A stretch of DNA of 64,000 bases from NCBI RefSeq assembly GCF_002813445.1, contig NZ_PHHD01000001.1, forward strand, positions 4,340,001-4,404,000. Direction: 5' to 3'. The notes below the pieces were generated by a model. The model was not told where the DNA came from and made no database searches. It saw only the letters and a list, made by a program, of their open reading frames with translations. Numbering within the stretch: position 1 is the stretch's first letter; each line of letters starts with the position of its first letter. Positions 23,752 through 31,852 of the stretch are shown one piece after another. The stretch is from Pseudomonas tolaasii NCPPB 2192 (GTDB lineage: Bacteria > Pseudomonadota > Gammaproteobacteria > Pseudomonadales > Pseudomonadaceae). A program made the translations under genes and the position numbers.

Positions 23752-25385
23752 GCCACGTTAAAGAACGCCACCTTGGTGCTCAGCCGGTCCGCCAGCTCCG
23801 CCAACTCGCGGTTGGAGCTTTCCGCCACTTCGGAGCCGGCCGCCGATTGCACGGTGGAGCTGTGAATACGCGTGACGTTCTGCGCCACCTCTTCCGCCGC
23901 CGCGCTTTGTTGCACCGAAGCGCTGGCGATTTGCGCGTTCATGGCATTGATCGCGCCGACTTCCTGGCTGATCTTGCCGAGCGCCACCTGGGAGTCGCGG
24001 GTTTGTGTCACCGTCACCTGAGCCAGGGTGCGGCTGCGTTGCATGATGTCGGCGGCGTCCTGGGTGCCGCTTTGCAGCTTGCCGATCATGTCGCGGATTT
24101 CCTGGGTGGACTCTTGGGTGCGCGTGGCCAATGAGCGCACTTCATCGGCCACCACTGCAAACCCGCGGCCATGTTCTCCCGCCCGCGCCGCTTCAATCGC
24201 TGCGTTCAACGCCAGCAGGTTGGTTTGCGCGGCGATGGCGTTGATCACTTCGATCACGGTTTCGATGCTTTCACTGTCGCTGGACACCTGATTGACCCGC
24301 GTGGTGGCCTGTTCGAGGATCGTCGCCAACTCTTCAATGGCCACGCTGACCTCGCCCACCAGGCGGTGGCCGCTGTCGACTTCGGCATCCGCCAGAATGG
24401 TCGCCTTGGACGCGGCGGAGGCGTAGCCCGAGACTTCACTGACCGACGCGGCCATTTGTGTGATAGCGGCCGCCACATGCTGGGCTTCACTGGTTTGCAG
24501 GGTGATTTGCTGGCGGTTATCGCTGGCCACCGATAACAGCGTGACCGAGGACTGGCGCAACGCTTGAGCCGCCGCGCGCACTTCGGTGATGGTGTCGCCC
24601 AGGCGGGTCAGCGCGCTTTTCAGAATGCCCATCACGCTGTCGGGGTAGCGGGTTTCAATCGGCTGGTTCAGCTCGCCATCGGCCAGACGGCGGATCGCCT
24701 CGGCCACTTCTTCAGGCTCCGCGCCGAGGGTGGCCTTGACCTTGCGGATGATCAGCAACGACACCAGCACGCTCAGGATGATTGCTACGGTACTGGCGGC
24801 GATCATCAGCAGCGCAAACTGGCTGGCGGCGACTTGCACCGTGCCCAGGCTGTGTTTGATCTGGGCTTCTTCGAAGTCGATCAGCGCGTTCACCCGTTTC
24901 AGCCATTCGGTGTAATAGCCCGAGGTTTGCGCAAGCAGCAGCTCCTGGGCGGCGGCGATATCGTTACCGCGACGCAGGTTGATCACGCGTTCGGACGAGG
25001 CGAGGGCCTGAACTTCAATGGCCTTGATATCACTCAGCAGGCGGGTTTCCTCGGCGCTGGCGGCGGTGCCGAACAGGCGGTCGAGCATCACGGCCGAATC
25101 CTGATAATCGCGCTTGAGTTGGTCGATTTCAGCCAGGTGCCCGTTCAACGCCGGTTCATCCTTGACCAGCACCGCGTCGCGAATCGCGATGGCACGGTTG
25201 TGCACGCTGCCCCGAAAATTGATGGCGTAGCGCTGGGCTACGGCGGCCTGCTCGCCGACGTCCTTGAGGGTGCTGTCGATAAAACCCACGCGCTGAATGC
25301 CGACGGCGGTGATCAGCACCAGCAACGACAGCGTGGACGCAAAGCCCAGTCCGATACGCATCGCTAACGAGACAGGTTTTTTCAT
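23748..25385 (-). CDS. Methyl-accepting chemotaxis protein, 4HB-type sensor, 545 aa
   Basis: A first membrane segment (about residues 9-30) and a second (about 190-213) enclose a periplasmic helical sensor domain of the four-helix-bundle type. A HAMP region follows (RRLADGELNQPIE near 240), then the cytoplasmic signalling domain with the hairpin tip IAAQTNLLALNAAIEAARAG and GRGFAVVADEVRSLATRTQ. No C-terminal CheR pentapeptide is present (it ends KVAFFNVA). It senses an unknown ligand and controls CheA. Its position beside the dicarboxylate/lyase unit may mean a related attractant, which is only a guess. Confidence 0.9.
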   Translation of the reverse strand: MKKPVSLAMRIGLGFASTLSLLVLITAVGIQRVGFIDSTLKDVGEQAAVAQRYAINFRGSVHNRAIAIRDAVLVKDEPALNGHLAEIDQLKRDYQDSAVMLDRLFGTAASAEETRLLSDIKAIEVQALASSERVINLRRGNDIAAAQELLLAQTSGYYTEWLKRVNALIDFEEAQIKHSLGTVQVAASQFALLMIAASTVAIILSVLVSLLIIRKVKATLGAEPEEVAEAIRRLADGELNQPIETRYPDSVMGILKSALTRLGDTITEVRAAAQALRQSSVTLLSVASDNRQQITLQTSEAQHVAAAITQMAASVSEVSGYASAASKATILADAEVDSGHRLVGEVSVAIEELATILEQATTRVNQVSSDSESIETVIEVINAIAAQTNLLALNAAIEAARAGEHGRGFAVVADEVRSLATRTQESTQEIRDMIGKLQSGTQDAADIMQRSRTLAQVTVTQTRDSQVALGKISQEVGAINAMNAQIASASVQQSAAAEEVAQNVTRIHSSTVQSAAGSEVAESSNRELAELADRLSTKVAFFNVA

Positions 25386-25578
25386 GGAACGCTCGATGTT
25401 CAGAAGATGAAGGAGTGATGGCCAAAAGCTATCTGTTTCGCGGAATCTAACGGTGTGTCAAGCGGGCGTCCAATCAGAAATTGTGGGGGCTGCCATCGAG
25501 CGAATTGATGGAATAAAACAGGTGGCTCAGACGTATGGGTCATCCACCCCTTGCAAGTCGCCGTATTTTGGTTAATAT

Positions 25579-25610
25579 CATCCGGGTAAAATAAATAACA
25601 TCCGGGTAAA
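25579..25610. promoter_or_regulatory. Direct repeat CATCCGGGTAAA x2, 20-bp period
   Basis: CATCCGGGTAAA stands at 25579-25590 and 25599-25610. The second copy ends four bases before the start codon of the DUF2239 gene. There is no ordinary purine-rich ribosome site, so the repeat covers the translation start region. Binding by the encoded protein (autoregulation) would fit. The remainder of the gap 25386-25578 shows nothing obvious beyond the chemoreceptor promoter region. Confidence 0.6.
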
Positions 25611-25614
25611 TATC

Positions 25615-26190
25615 ATGTCTCAACAACCCTTACCTTCTTGCACGGCCTTTGTCCGACATCAGCGTGTGGCAGCGGGAAACTATGCGGATGTCGCCCGCGC
25701 GCTTGCCGGCCTTGAGCTGGTGGCGGGCAGTTTTCTGGTGTTCGACGATGCTACGGGCGCTCAGGTCGACTACCCATGGCCCGCAGGTTATGCGCCCGAG
25801 CAGCCTGCGTTGCCCGAAGGTGATGAGGAGCCGGCTGTCGCGCCTTCGGTGGGGCGGCCCAAACTGGGGGTGGTCGCACGCGAAGTCACCTTGCTGCCAC
25901 GGCATTGGGAATGGCTGGGCCAGCAACGCGGTGGGGCGTCTGCAGCGTTGCGTCGTTTGGTGGATGAAGCTCGCACGGCCCATGCTTCCCGTGATCAGAT
26001 GCGTGTGGCGCAGGAAGCCAGCTATCGTTTCATGAGTGCCATCGGCGGCGATCTGCCAGGTTTTGAAGACGCCACGCGGGCGCTGTTCGCCAGGGACTCG
26101 GCGGACTTTTCCTGCAGGATTGCCCAGTGGCCGATTGACGTGCAGACCTACCTGGCCTGGCTGTCGCGCGATGCGTTCCCCGCCCAATAA
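25615..26190 (+). CDS. DUF2239 family protein, 191 aa
   Basis: The N-terminal half (CTAFVRHQRVAAGNYADVAR, then GSFLVFDDATGAQVDYPW) and the GRPKLGVVAREVTLLPRHWE block followed by GGASAALRRLVDEAR identify the DUF2239 family. The latter block resembles a ribbon-helix-helix-like segment, so DNA binding is conceivable. No function is established that I know of. Two CATCCGGGTAAA repeats sit directly in front of the start. A MATE exporter gene follows 16 bases later on the same strand, so the two may be co-expressed. Confidence 0.85.
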   Translation: MSQQPLPSCTAFVRHQRVAAGNYADVARALAGLELVAGSFLVFDDATGAQVDYPWPAGYAPEQPALPEGDEEPAVAPSVGRPKLGVVAREVTLLPRHWEWLGQQRGGASAALRRLVDEARTAHASRDQMRVAQEASYRFMSAIGGDLPGFEDATRALFARDSADFSCRIAQWPIDVQTYLAWLSRDAFPAQ

Positions 26191-26206
26191 TAATTCCGGG
26201 ACCCGA

Positions 26207-27568
26207 ATGACCATGGAAGTCACCCCAAAACGACCGTTGTGGCAGATCTACCTGATCTTTCTGGCACCGATGGTGCTGTCCAATTTTCTGCAAAGCTTTT
26301 CCGGCACCCTCAACGGCATCTATGTCGGGCAAATGCTCGGCACCCAGTCGCTGGCGGCGGTGTCGGGGATGTTTCCCATCGTGTTTTTCTTTATCGCCCT
26401 GGTGATCGGCCTGGGGGCGGGCGCCTCGGTATTGATCGGGCAGGCGTGGGGGGCGCGGGAAACCGGGATGGTCAAGGTGATCACCGGCGCGACACTGACC
26501 CTCGGCGCGCTGGTGGGCCTGATTGCGGCGGTGCTCGGCAGCCTGTTTGCGCGCCCGGCCTTGCAGGCATTGGGCACGCCCATTGATGTACTGGACGATG
26601 CGGTGGGTTATGCCCAGGTGATGATGCTGATCATGCCGCTGCTGCTGGTGTTTATTCTCTATACCCAGTTGCTGCGCGGCGTCAGCGACACGATTTCGCC
26701 GCTGCTGGCACTGATGGTTTCCACCCTGGTGGGCTTGCTGCTGACCCCGGCGTTGATTCGCGGCTGGATCGGCCTGCCGCCCATGGGCATCCAGAGCGCG
26801 GTGTACGCGGGTCTGGTGGGCAACGCTTCGGCGATGCTGTTTTTGGTGCTGCGTTTACGCCATAAAAGCCATGTGATGGCGCCGGACCGTGAACTGCTCG
26901 CGGCCTTGCGCCTGGACCGCGTCATTCTCGGCAAAGTCCTGCGTATCGGCTTGCCTACCGGCCTACAGATGGTGGTGTTGTCGTTGTCGGAATTGGTGAT
27001 TCTTGCCCTGGTCAATAGCCACGGCTCTCAGGCGACGGCGGCCTATGGCGCGGTGACGCAAATCGTCAACTACGTGCAGTTTCCGGCGCTGTCGATTGCG
27101 ATCACGGCATCGATTCTGGGCGCCCAGGCGATTGGTGCGGGGCGGTTGGAGCGTATCGGGCCAATTTTGCGCACCGGCTTGTTGATCAACACTTGCCTGA
27201 CCGGCGGCTTGATCGTGCTGGGTTACCTGCTGTCGCACTGGCTGCTGGGCCTGTTCATCACCGACGACACTGCGCGGGCCAATGCCGAACACCTGCTGCA
27301 CATCATGCTGTGGAGCATTCTGGTGTTCGGGTTCCAGGCGGTGGTCGGCGGCATCATGCGCGCCAGCGGCGTGGTGCTGATGCCGGTGGCCATCTCGATC
27401 TTCTGCGTGCTGTGCGTCGAGCTGCCGATGGCTTATGTGCTCAACGCGCATTTTGGCCTGGAAGGGGTGTGGATGGCCTTTCCGGTGACCTACCTGGCGA
27501 TGCTCGCCTTGCAGACCGCGTATTACCGGCTGGTGTGGCGGCACAAGCAGATCAAGCGGTTGGTGTGA
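26207..27568 (+). CDS. MATE family efflux transporter, 453 aa
   Basis: Many hydrophobic segments (about 12 expected) and family sequence such as LAPMVLSNFLQSFSGTLNGI at the N-terminus, IGLGAGASVLIGQAWGARE, and LRIGLPTGLQMVVLSLSE place it in the MATE (multidrug and toxin extrusion) family. These inner-membrane antiporters export cationic drugs or dyes with Na+ or H+. The frame is open further upstream inside the DUF2239 gene, but ATG 26207, after that gene's stop, gives the normal N-terminus. It follows DUF2239 closely. Its stop directly abuts the convergent SnoaL-like gene. Confidence 0.88.
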   Translation: MTMEVTPKRPLWQIYLIFLAPMVLSNFLQSFSGTLNGIYVGQMLGTQSLAAVSGMFPIVFFFIALVIGLGAGASVLIGQAWGARETGMVKVITGATLTLGALVGLIAAVLGSLFARPALQALGTPIDVLDDAVGYAQVMMLIMPLLLVFILYTQLLRGVSDTISPLLALMVSTLVGLLLTPALIRGWIGLPPMGIQSAVYAGLVGNASAMLFLVLRLRHKSHVMAPDRELLAALRLDRVILGKVLRIGLPTGLQMVVLSLSELVILALVNSHGSQATAAYGAVTQIVNYVQFPALSIAITASILGAQAIGAGRLERIGPILRTGLLINTCLTGGLIVLGYLLSHWLLGLFITDDTARANAEHLLHIMLWSILVFGFQAVVGGIMRASGVVLMPVAISIFCVLCVELPMAYVLNAHFGLEGVWMAFPVTYLAMLALQTAYYRLVWRHKQIKRLV

Positions 27569-28030
27569 TCATTTAAAATGCGTGTCGGCGAGCGGCATGA
27601 TGCTCGCGACATGCCAGCCGTTTTGGTCTTTCACCAGCGTCTGGCTGATCAGGAAGGTATCGACCCGCGGTGTTTCTGCGCCGTGGCTGCGGGTGAAGGC
27701 CACCGGTACCATCAGTTGCACCACCGTGTCGTTGATCGCCACCGCACTGAAGTGGCTCATGTCGGGTTGAAGCTGCCACGCCCCCTTGTAGTACTCCTTG
27801 AGTTTGCTCACCACCGCCTCGGGGCCCCAGTTCGCCTCGCCACGGGCAAACCAGAGCATTTTCGGCGAGTCCCAGAGCATGGCCTGGATCTGGTTGAGGT
27901 CATGGGCATTCTGCGCCTCGACGAAGCGGGTAAAGAATGCCCGGGCTTCGTCTTCCTGAGGGGTTGCGAAGGCGGATGTAAAGGCAAACGAGGAGAGCAG
28001 GGCGGCGAGGGCCATTACGCGGCGTTTCAT
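27569..28030 (-). CDS. Secreted SnoaL/DUF4440-like protein, 153 aa
   Basis: A signal peptide (MKRRVMALAALLSSFAF..., cleaved near AFATPQ) precedes a domain of the NTF2/SnoaL fold. Typical features are ARAFFTRFVEAQNAHDLNQI at the start, then KEYYKGAW and a final strand NGWHVASIMPLADTHF. Such proteins form periplasmic cone-shaped dimers with varied or no enzymatic activity. There is no operon partner: it is convergent with the MATE gene and stands alone before the AraC-type regulator gene, which runs in the same direction. Confidence 0.75.
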   Translation of the reverse strand: MKRRVMALAALLSSFAFTSAFATPQEDEARAFFTRFVEAQNAHDLNQIQAMLWDSPKMLWFARGEANWGPEAVVSKLKEYYKGAWQLQPDMSHFSAVAINDTVVQLMVPVAFTRSHGAETPRVDTFLISQTLVKDQNGWHVASIMPLADTHFK

Positions 28031-28099
28031 GGGTATTCCTCAAGACGGAAAGGGCGCAGAGGTTCAGCTTAGGTCAGCACCGGACGCCCGATCGGCCAT

Positions 28100-29065
28100 T
28101 TAACCCTCGTTTCTGGACATTGCCGTTGCGTCAGCCGGGTTTCGCGCCGTGCGCCGGATCAGGCGTGGGGGCTCGCCGAATTGGCGGATGAAGGCACGCC
28201 GCATGCGCTCGTCGTCGCCAAAGCCGGTTTGGCGGGCAATATTGTCGAGCGAATGGCGCCCGTCTTGAATCAGCCCAATCGCCGCTTCGACGCGCAGTTT
28301 CTCCACGGCTTTGGCAGGCGACAGCCCGGTTTGAGCCAGGAACGCCCGGCTGAACTGTCGCAGGCTCAGGTGCGCAACGTCGGCCAGCTCGCTCAGCGGC
28401 AGTGCACGATGCAAGTTGTTGCGCATGTAGCTCATTGCAGCCTGGATTCGGTCGGTTTTTTGTTCCATGTCCAGCAACACCGAGCATTGCGGCTGGCCTG
28501 CGGCACGGCGGCTTTGAAGCAGGAAGTTCTTCGACACGGCGCGGGCGACTTCCGCGCCCAGGTCGGCTTCGACCATTGCGAGGGCCTGATCGATACCGGC
28601 GGTCATGCCGGCGCTGGTCCAGATGGAGCCATCGACCACGAACAAACGCGATTCGTCCAAGTGCACGTTGGGGTAGCGGGCGCGGAATTCGGCCGCGAAA
28701 AACCAGTGGGTGGTGGCGCGCAAACCATCGAGCAGCCCCGCCTGTGCCAGAAAAAACGTGCCGGAGCAGGTCGCCGCGACACGGCGGGTTTGGCTCGCGG
28801 CCAGCCGCAGATAGGCCAGCAGGGCAGGTGTGAACTCGCGGTCGTTGCCGCCGCCGATGATGACCGTGTCGAATGCGCTTTGGTCGAAGGCCTCGGTGTG
28901 GACCACCACGCCCAGGGAACTGCGGATCGCCCCGCCATTTTCCGATAGCAGCCTGACATCGTAATGGGCTCTTCCCACAGCAGTGTTGGCGCTTTCGAAC
29001 ACCGACAGCGCGGCAAAGCTCATGACACCGAAGCCGGGAAAGGTAATGAAACCGATGCGCTGCAT
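28100..29065 (-). CDS. DJ-1/PfpI-AraC fusion regulator (GlxA/FtrA type), 321 aa
   Basis: The N-terminal DJ-1/PfpI (class I glutamine amidotransferase-like) domain starts IGFITFPGFGVMSFAALSVF and keeps a nucleophile-elbow cysteine C100 (ATCSGTFFLAQAGLL) with H120. The C-terminal AraC DNA-binding domain covers about residues 205-310 (LPLSELADVAHLSLRQFSRA, then IARQTGFGDDERMRRAFIRQ). Members such as GbdR, CdhR and ArgR regulate betaine, carnitine or arginine catabolism in Pseudomonas, using the first domain as sensor. The target is not evident here, as the neighbours on both sides are unrelated. Confidence 0.88.
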   Translation of the reverse strand: MQRIGFITFPGFGVMSFAALSVFESANTAVGRAHYDVRLLSENGGAIRSSLGVVVHTEAFDQSAFDTVIIGGGNDREFTPALLAYLRLAASQTRRVAATCSGTFFLAQAGLLDGLRATTHWFFAAEFRARYPNVHLDESRLFVVDGSIWTSAGMTAGIDQALAMVEADLGAEVARAVSKNFLLQSRRAAGQPQCSVLLDMEQKTDRIQAAMSYMRNNLHRALPLSELADVAHLSLRQFSRAFLAQTGLSPAKAVEKLRVEAAIGLIQDGRHSLDNIARQTGFGDDERMRRAFIRQFGEPPRLIRRTARNPADATAMSRNEG

Positions 29066-29133
29066 GGGAGGGTTCCGTGACAGGTCGAAGGAGCGGGCTC
29101 AAGGCCGTACGCTAACCGTTGCGATGCCGTCTG

Positions 29134-29715
29134 TCATCGCCTGAGCCCGTGCAGAAACAGCTCCAGACCGTGCAGGCTTTCTTCAAGCCGCTGTTGCGGG
29201 TGCTCGTCTGCGGCAATCCACATGGCGGCGCTCACCAGGCTGCCATTGATCAGACGCGCCAGTGCCTGGCTGGCTGCCAGTTCAATGATGCCGGCGTGCA
29301 TCAGGTTTTCCAGCAGCGCGCCCAGTGAGTCGACACACTGCTGCTGTTGGGCCGCCCCGGCTGTGCCGAGTACCGCCGGCGCATCTTGCAGGACGATCCG
29401 TTGGGTTTCGGGGTTCTGTGCCAGGCGCAGATAGCTTCGGCAGCGCTCGCAAAAGCCGTCCCACGGGTCGGTTGCCTGGTCGGTGATGCGCTGCAATTGC
29501 GCGTCCATCTCGCTGTCGAGCTGGGCCACCACGGCGGCCAACAGCCCTTTCTTGTCACCGAAGTGGTGGTACAACGCCCCACGCGTCAGGCCTGCGCGGG
29601 CCGTGAAGTCGTCCATCGATGTGTTGGCGTACCCTTGCGTGGCGAATGCCTCGCGCGCACTGGCGATCAGTCGGGCGCGGGTGTCTTCGATAATGTCGGC
29701 ACGGGCTCGGCTCAT
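29134..29715 (-). CDS. TetR-family repressor, 193 aa
   Basis: The N-terminal helix-turn-helix reads TRARLIASAREAFATQGYAN, then FTARAGLTRGALYHHFGDK, the classic TetR pattern. The C-terminal part matches TetR_C-type ligand domains (ETQRIVLQDAPAVLG). An earlier in-frame ATG at 29751 lies inside a perfect operator palindrome, so ATG 29715 is preferred. The gene is divergent from an MFS exporter with two palindromes between them. It is therefore the probable repressor of that exporter and of itself, responding to an exported toxic compound. Confidence 0.87.
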   Translation of the reverse strand: MSRARADIIEDTRARLIASAREAFATQGYANTSMDDFTARAGLTRGALYHHFGDKKGLLAAVVAQLDSEMDAQLQRITDQATDPWDGFCERCRSYLRLAQNPETQRIVLQDAPAVLGTAGAAQQQQCVDSLGALLENLMHAGIIELAASQALARLINGSLVSAAMWIAADEHPQQRLEESLHGLELFLHGLRR

Positions 29716-29747
29716 GAGTAGGGCTCGCAGGGGTAAGTGAGTGATTG

Positions 29748-29797
29748 ACATACGCTGCGTATGTTAGCCATGATATTGCAACATACGCACCGTATGT
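29748..29797. promoter_or_regulatory. Two TetR-type operators, ACATACGC-N-GCGTATGT
   Basis: ACATACGCTGCGTATGT at 29748-29764 is a perfect 8-1-8 palindrome. ACATACGCACCGTATGT at 29781-29797 is the same site with one mismatched pair. Their centres are 33 bp apart, about three helical turns, and they lie between the divergent TetR and MFS genes. Confidence 0.82.
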
Positions 29798-29857
29798 ATT
29801 TTGCCTTGATGCGCTCGGATAGCAAGCTTCAGGGCATTCAGGAAGAGGTAGAGCACA

Positions 29858-31030
29858 ATGGCAAACCCCTACGCCGAGTTGTTCCAGGTGCCTGGCGCTC
29901 GTGCTTTTGTACTCGCGGGCATGCTGGCGCGCATGCCGGTGTCCATGACGGGCATCGGCTTGATCACCATGCTGTCGCAGGTGCATGGCGGGTATGGCCT
30001 GGCTGGTTCGGTGGCGGCGGTATTTGCCTTGGCCACGGCGTTTTGTGCGCCGCAGGTTTCTCGCCTGGTCGACCGTTACAGCCAGGGCAACGTCTTGCCG
30101 ATTGCCGCAGGGGTTGGCGGCGGCGCGTTATTGATGCTGTTGTTGTGCACGCGCTTGCAGGCACCGAGCTGGCTGCTGTTTGTGTTCGCCGCGCTCGCCG
30201 GCTGCATGCCGAATATGTCGGCGATGGTGCGCGCGCGCTGGTCCGAGTTGTATCGCGGCCAGCCAAAGCTGCAGACCGCTTTCGCCCTGGAGTCGGTGCT
30301 CGACGAGGTGTGCTTCATTGTCGGCCCGCCGATTTCCGTCGGCCTGAGCGTGGTGCTGTTTCCGGAAGCCGGGCCGCTGGTGGCGGCAATGCTGCTGGCG
30401 GTGGGGGTGACCACCTTTGTACTGCAACGCGAAACCGAGCCGCCCGTGCACGAACATCAGGGCCATCACGGTCGCTGGTTGATTGCTTCTCCGTCGGTGC
30501 TGATCCTGATGATTCTGCTGCTGGCCATGAGTGTGATCGTCGGTGTGGTGGATGTGGTCAGCGTCGCGTTTGCCCAGCATCAAGGCCAGCCGGCGGCGGC
30601 GAGCATTGTGCTGTCGGTGTATGCCATCGGCTCCTGCCTGGCGGGCCTGGCATTCGGTATGCTCAAGCTCAAGGCGCCGCTGCCCCGGCAGTTTCTGTTC
30701 TGTGGTGTGGCCACGGCCTTGACTACCTTGCCGTTGCTGCTGGTGACGAATATTCCGGGGCTGGCGGTGGCGATCTTTATCTCTGGCCTGTTTTTCGCCC
30801 CCACCCTGATCGTGTCCATGGCCCTGGTTGAGCAAATCGTCCCGCCCAGCCGCTTGACCGAAGGCATGACCTGGCTGATCACCGGCCTGAGCATTGGTGT
30901 GGCCATTGGCGCCGCCAGCTCCGGCTGGATGATCGACCATTTTGGGGCCGCCAGCGGTTTCCGGGTGGCCCTGGTGGCCGGGGCGGTGGTGTTGGGCTCG
31001 GCCATTTTGGGCGCCCGACGACTTGGGTAG
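29858..31030 (+). CDS. MFS transporter, 390 aa
   Basis: About 12 hydrophobic segments are seen. Segments such as GSVAAVFALATAFCAPQVSRL and DRYSQGNVLPIA, and a histidine-rich central loop (PPVHEHQGHHGRW) between the two halves, fit the major facilitator superfamily; it resembles small drug or sugar-efflux type members. The divergent TetR gene and its two operators indicate an inducible exporter. The stop codon abuts the convergent hicB gene with no gap. The substrate is unknown. Confidence 0.85.
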   Translation: MANPYAELFQVPGARAFVLAGMLARMPVSMTGIGLITMLSQVHGGYGLAGSVAAVFALATAFCAPQVSRLVDRYSQGNVLPIAAGVGGGALLMLLLCTRLQAPSWLLFVFAALAGCMPNMSAMVRARWSELYRGQPKLQTAFALESVLDEVCFIVGPPISVGLSVVLFPEAGPLVAAMLLAVGVTTFVLQRETEPPVHEHQGHHGRWLIASPSVLILMILLLAMSVIVGVVDVVSVAFAQHQGQPAAASIVLSVYAIGSCLAGLAFGMLKLKAPLPRQFLFCGVATALTTLPLLLVTNIPGLAVAIFISGLFFAPTLIVSMALVEQIVPPSRLTEGMTWLITGLSIGVAIGAASSGWMIDHFGAASGFRVALVAGAVVLGSAILGARRLG

Positions 31031-31396
31031 TCAGCCGGCCGCCGGGCTGGAAGCCACACTGTGGTGTTGCAGAAATTCGCTCAAGGCCTGGCGGGTCAAA
31101 TCGTTCAGCGTCACTTTTTTACGGGTCGCCTCCAGAGCCGCGGCCAGGTGCAGGTCATGGCCGACCCGTACGTTGAACGAGCCCTTGCAGGGTTTTTCCG
31201 GTGCTTGCCCCAGGCTCATGCACGTGGCGAGGTAGTCGTCTACGGCTTCGCGAAAAGCCGCATCCAGTTCGGCCACGGTTTTCCCCTCATAGCTGACCAG
31301 CGCCTTGATAAACAGCACCTTGCCGAACAGGCAATCGTCTTCGAGGCTGGCTTCTATCGAGCCGATGTAGCCGTTGTGTTTCAGTTGGTTGTTCAC
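31031..31396 (-). CDS. hicB: HicB-family antitoxin, 121 aa
   Basis: The N-terminal part has the partial RNase H-like HicB fold (YIGSIEASLEDDCLFGKVLF, then KTVAELDAAFREAVDDYL). The C-terminal part carries a ribbon-helix-helix DNA-binding segment (GSFNVRVGHDLHLAAALEA and KVTLNDLTRQALSEFL). It neutralises the HicA toxin encoded just upstream, whose stop overlaps this start by four bases (ATGA, 31393-31396), and it should repress the shared promoter. A short palindrome lies upstream of hicA. Confidence 0.9.
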   Translation of the reverse strand: MNNQLKHNGYIGSIEASLEDDCLFGKVLFIKALVSYEGKTVAELDAAFREAVDDYLATCMSLGQAPEKPCKGSFNVRVGHDLHLAAALEATRKKVTLNDLTRQALSEFLQHHSVASSPAAG

Positions 31397-31644
31397 TGAA
31401 TCAGTTCTCCTGATTTCAATTGTTCGATGATCTGGCGCCGAATGTAGTGTTTCAGTTCGTTGCCAGGGTGGGGCTTGTGCAGTGTGATCATTGCACTGGG
31501 GTCGCCGATGTCGAACTTGACCCGGCTTCCTGCCCCCTCAATTTGTGTGTAACCCAGTCGGAGCAGAAGCGTTACCAGCTCGGGCCAGGTGAATGCCATT
31601 TGCGCATTGAGCAATTTGGCCAGCAGCTTTTCATTTTTGGACAC
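31393..31644 (-). CDS. hicA: HicA-family toxin (mRNA interferase), 83 aa
   Basis: This small basic protein has the double-stranded RNA-binding-like HicA fold: WPELVTLLLRLGYTQIEGAGS, a strand, then MITLHKPHPGNELKHYIRRQ. HicA toxins cut mRNA and tmRNA until bound by HicB. The position usually holding GS-x-H here reads GSRVKF, so the classical catalytic histidine is replaced; H56 and H59 in LHKPHPG remain. This variant is common in the LHKPHPG subfamily as far as I know. It is the first gene of the pair and ends inside the hicB start. Confidence 0.88.
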   Translation of the reverse strand: MSKNEKLLAKLLNAQMAFTWPELVTLLLRLGYTQIEGAGSRVKFDIGDPSAMITLHKPHPGNELKHYIRRQIIEQLKSGELIQ

Positions 31645-31660
31645 GGCGTTCCTTGCCTGT

Positions 31661-31674
31661 AACTAAATGTAGTT
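31661..31674. promoter_or_regulatory. Small inverted repeat AACTA-AATG-TAGTT upstream of hicA
   Basis: The arms AACTA and TAGTT (4-base spacer) lie 17 bases upstream of the hicA start, where a HicB ribbon-helix-helix dimer would bind to repress its own operon. Assignment rests on position only. Confidence 0.4.
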
Positions 31675-31773
31675 GCAAAAAGTGGTGTGCGTCAATTCTA
31701 GCGCGTGTTGGCACACTCTTCCCGGGATTGCTGTAACCCCTGATGACACCTCGCCCACGCCTTCCATCCCCCG

Positions 31774-31797
31774 CTAATTTTTCCCTCCCCGGTTCGT
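31774..31797 (+). promoter_or_regulatory. Candidate PvdS (iron-starvation sigma) promoter of the pyoverdine NRPS genes
   Basis: CTAAT at 31774-31778, 16 bases, then CGT at 31795-31797 approximates the PvdS recognition pattern TAAAT-N16-CGT. It lies 56-79 bases before the first NRPS start, which gives a short leader. The match in the first element is partial, so this is a prediction. The rest of the 31675-31852 gap shows no other clear element. Confidence 0.5.
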
Positions 31798-31852
31798 TTT
31801 ATAGGGACGACGTGCCTTTGTGCTTCCTGCCTATTGCTCCGGACACCAACAA

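Noticed and set aside
29761..30831. 356-codon plus-strand frame overlapping the MFS gene in another frame
   Set aside because: The MFS frame has membrane segments and a ribosome site, while this one is an out-of-frame shadow.
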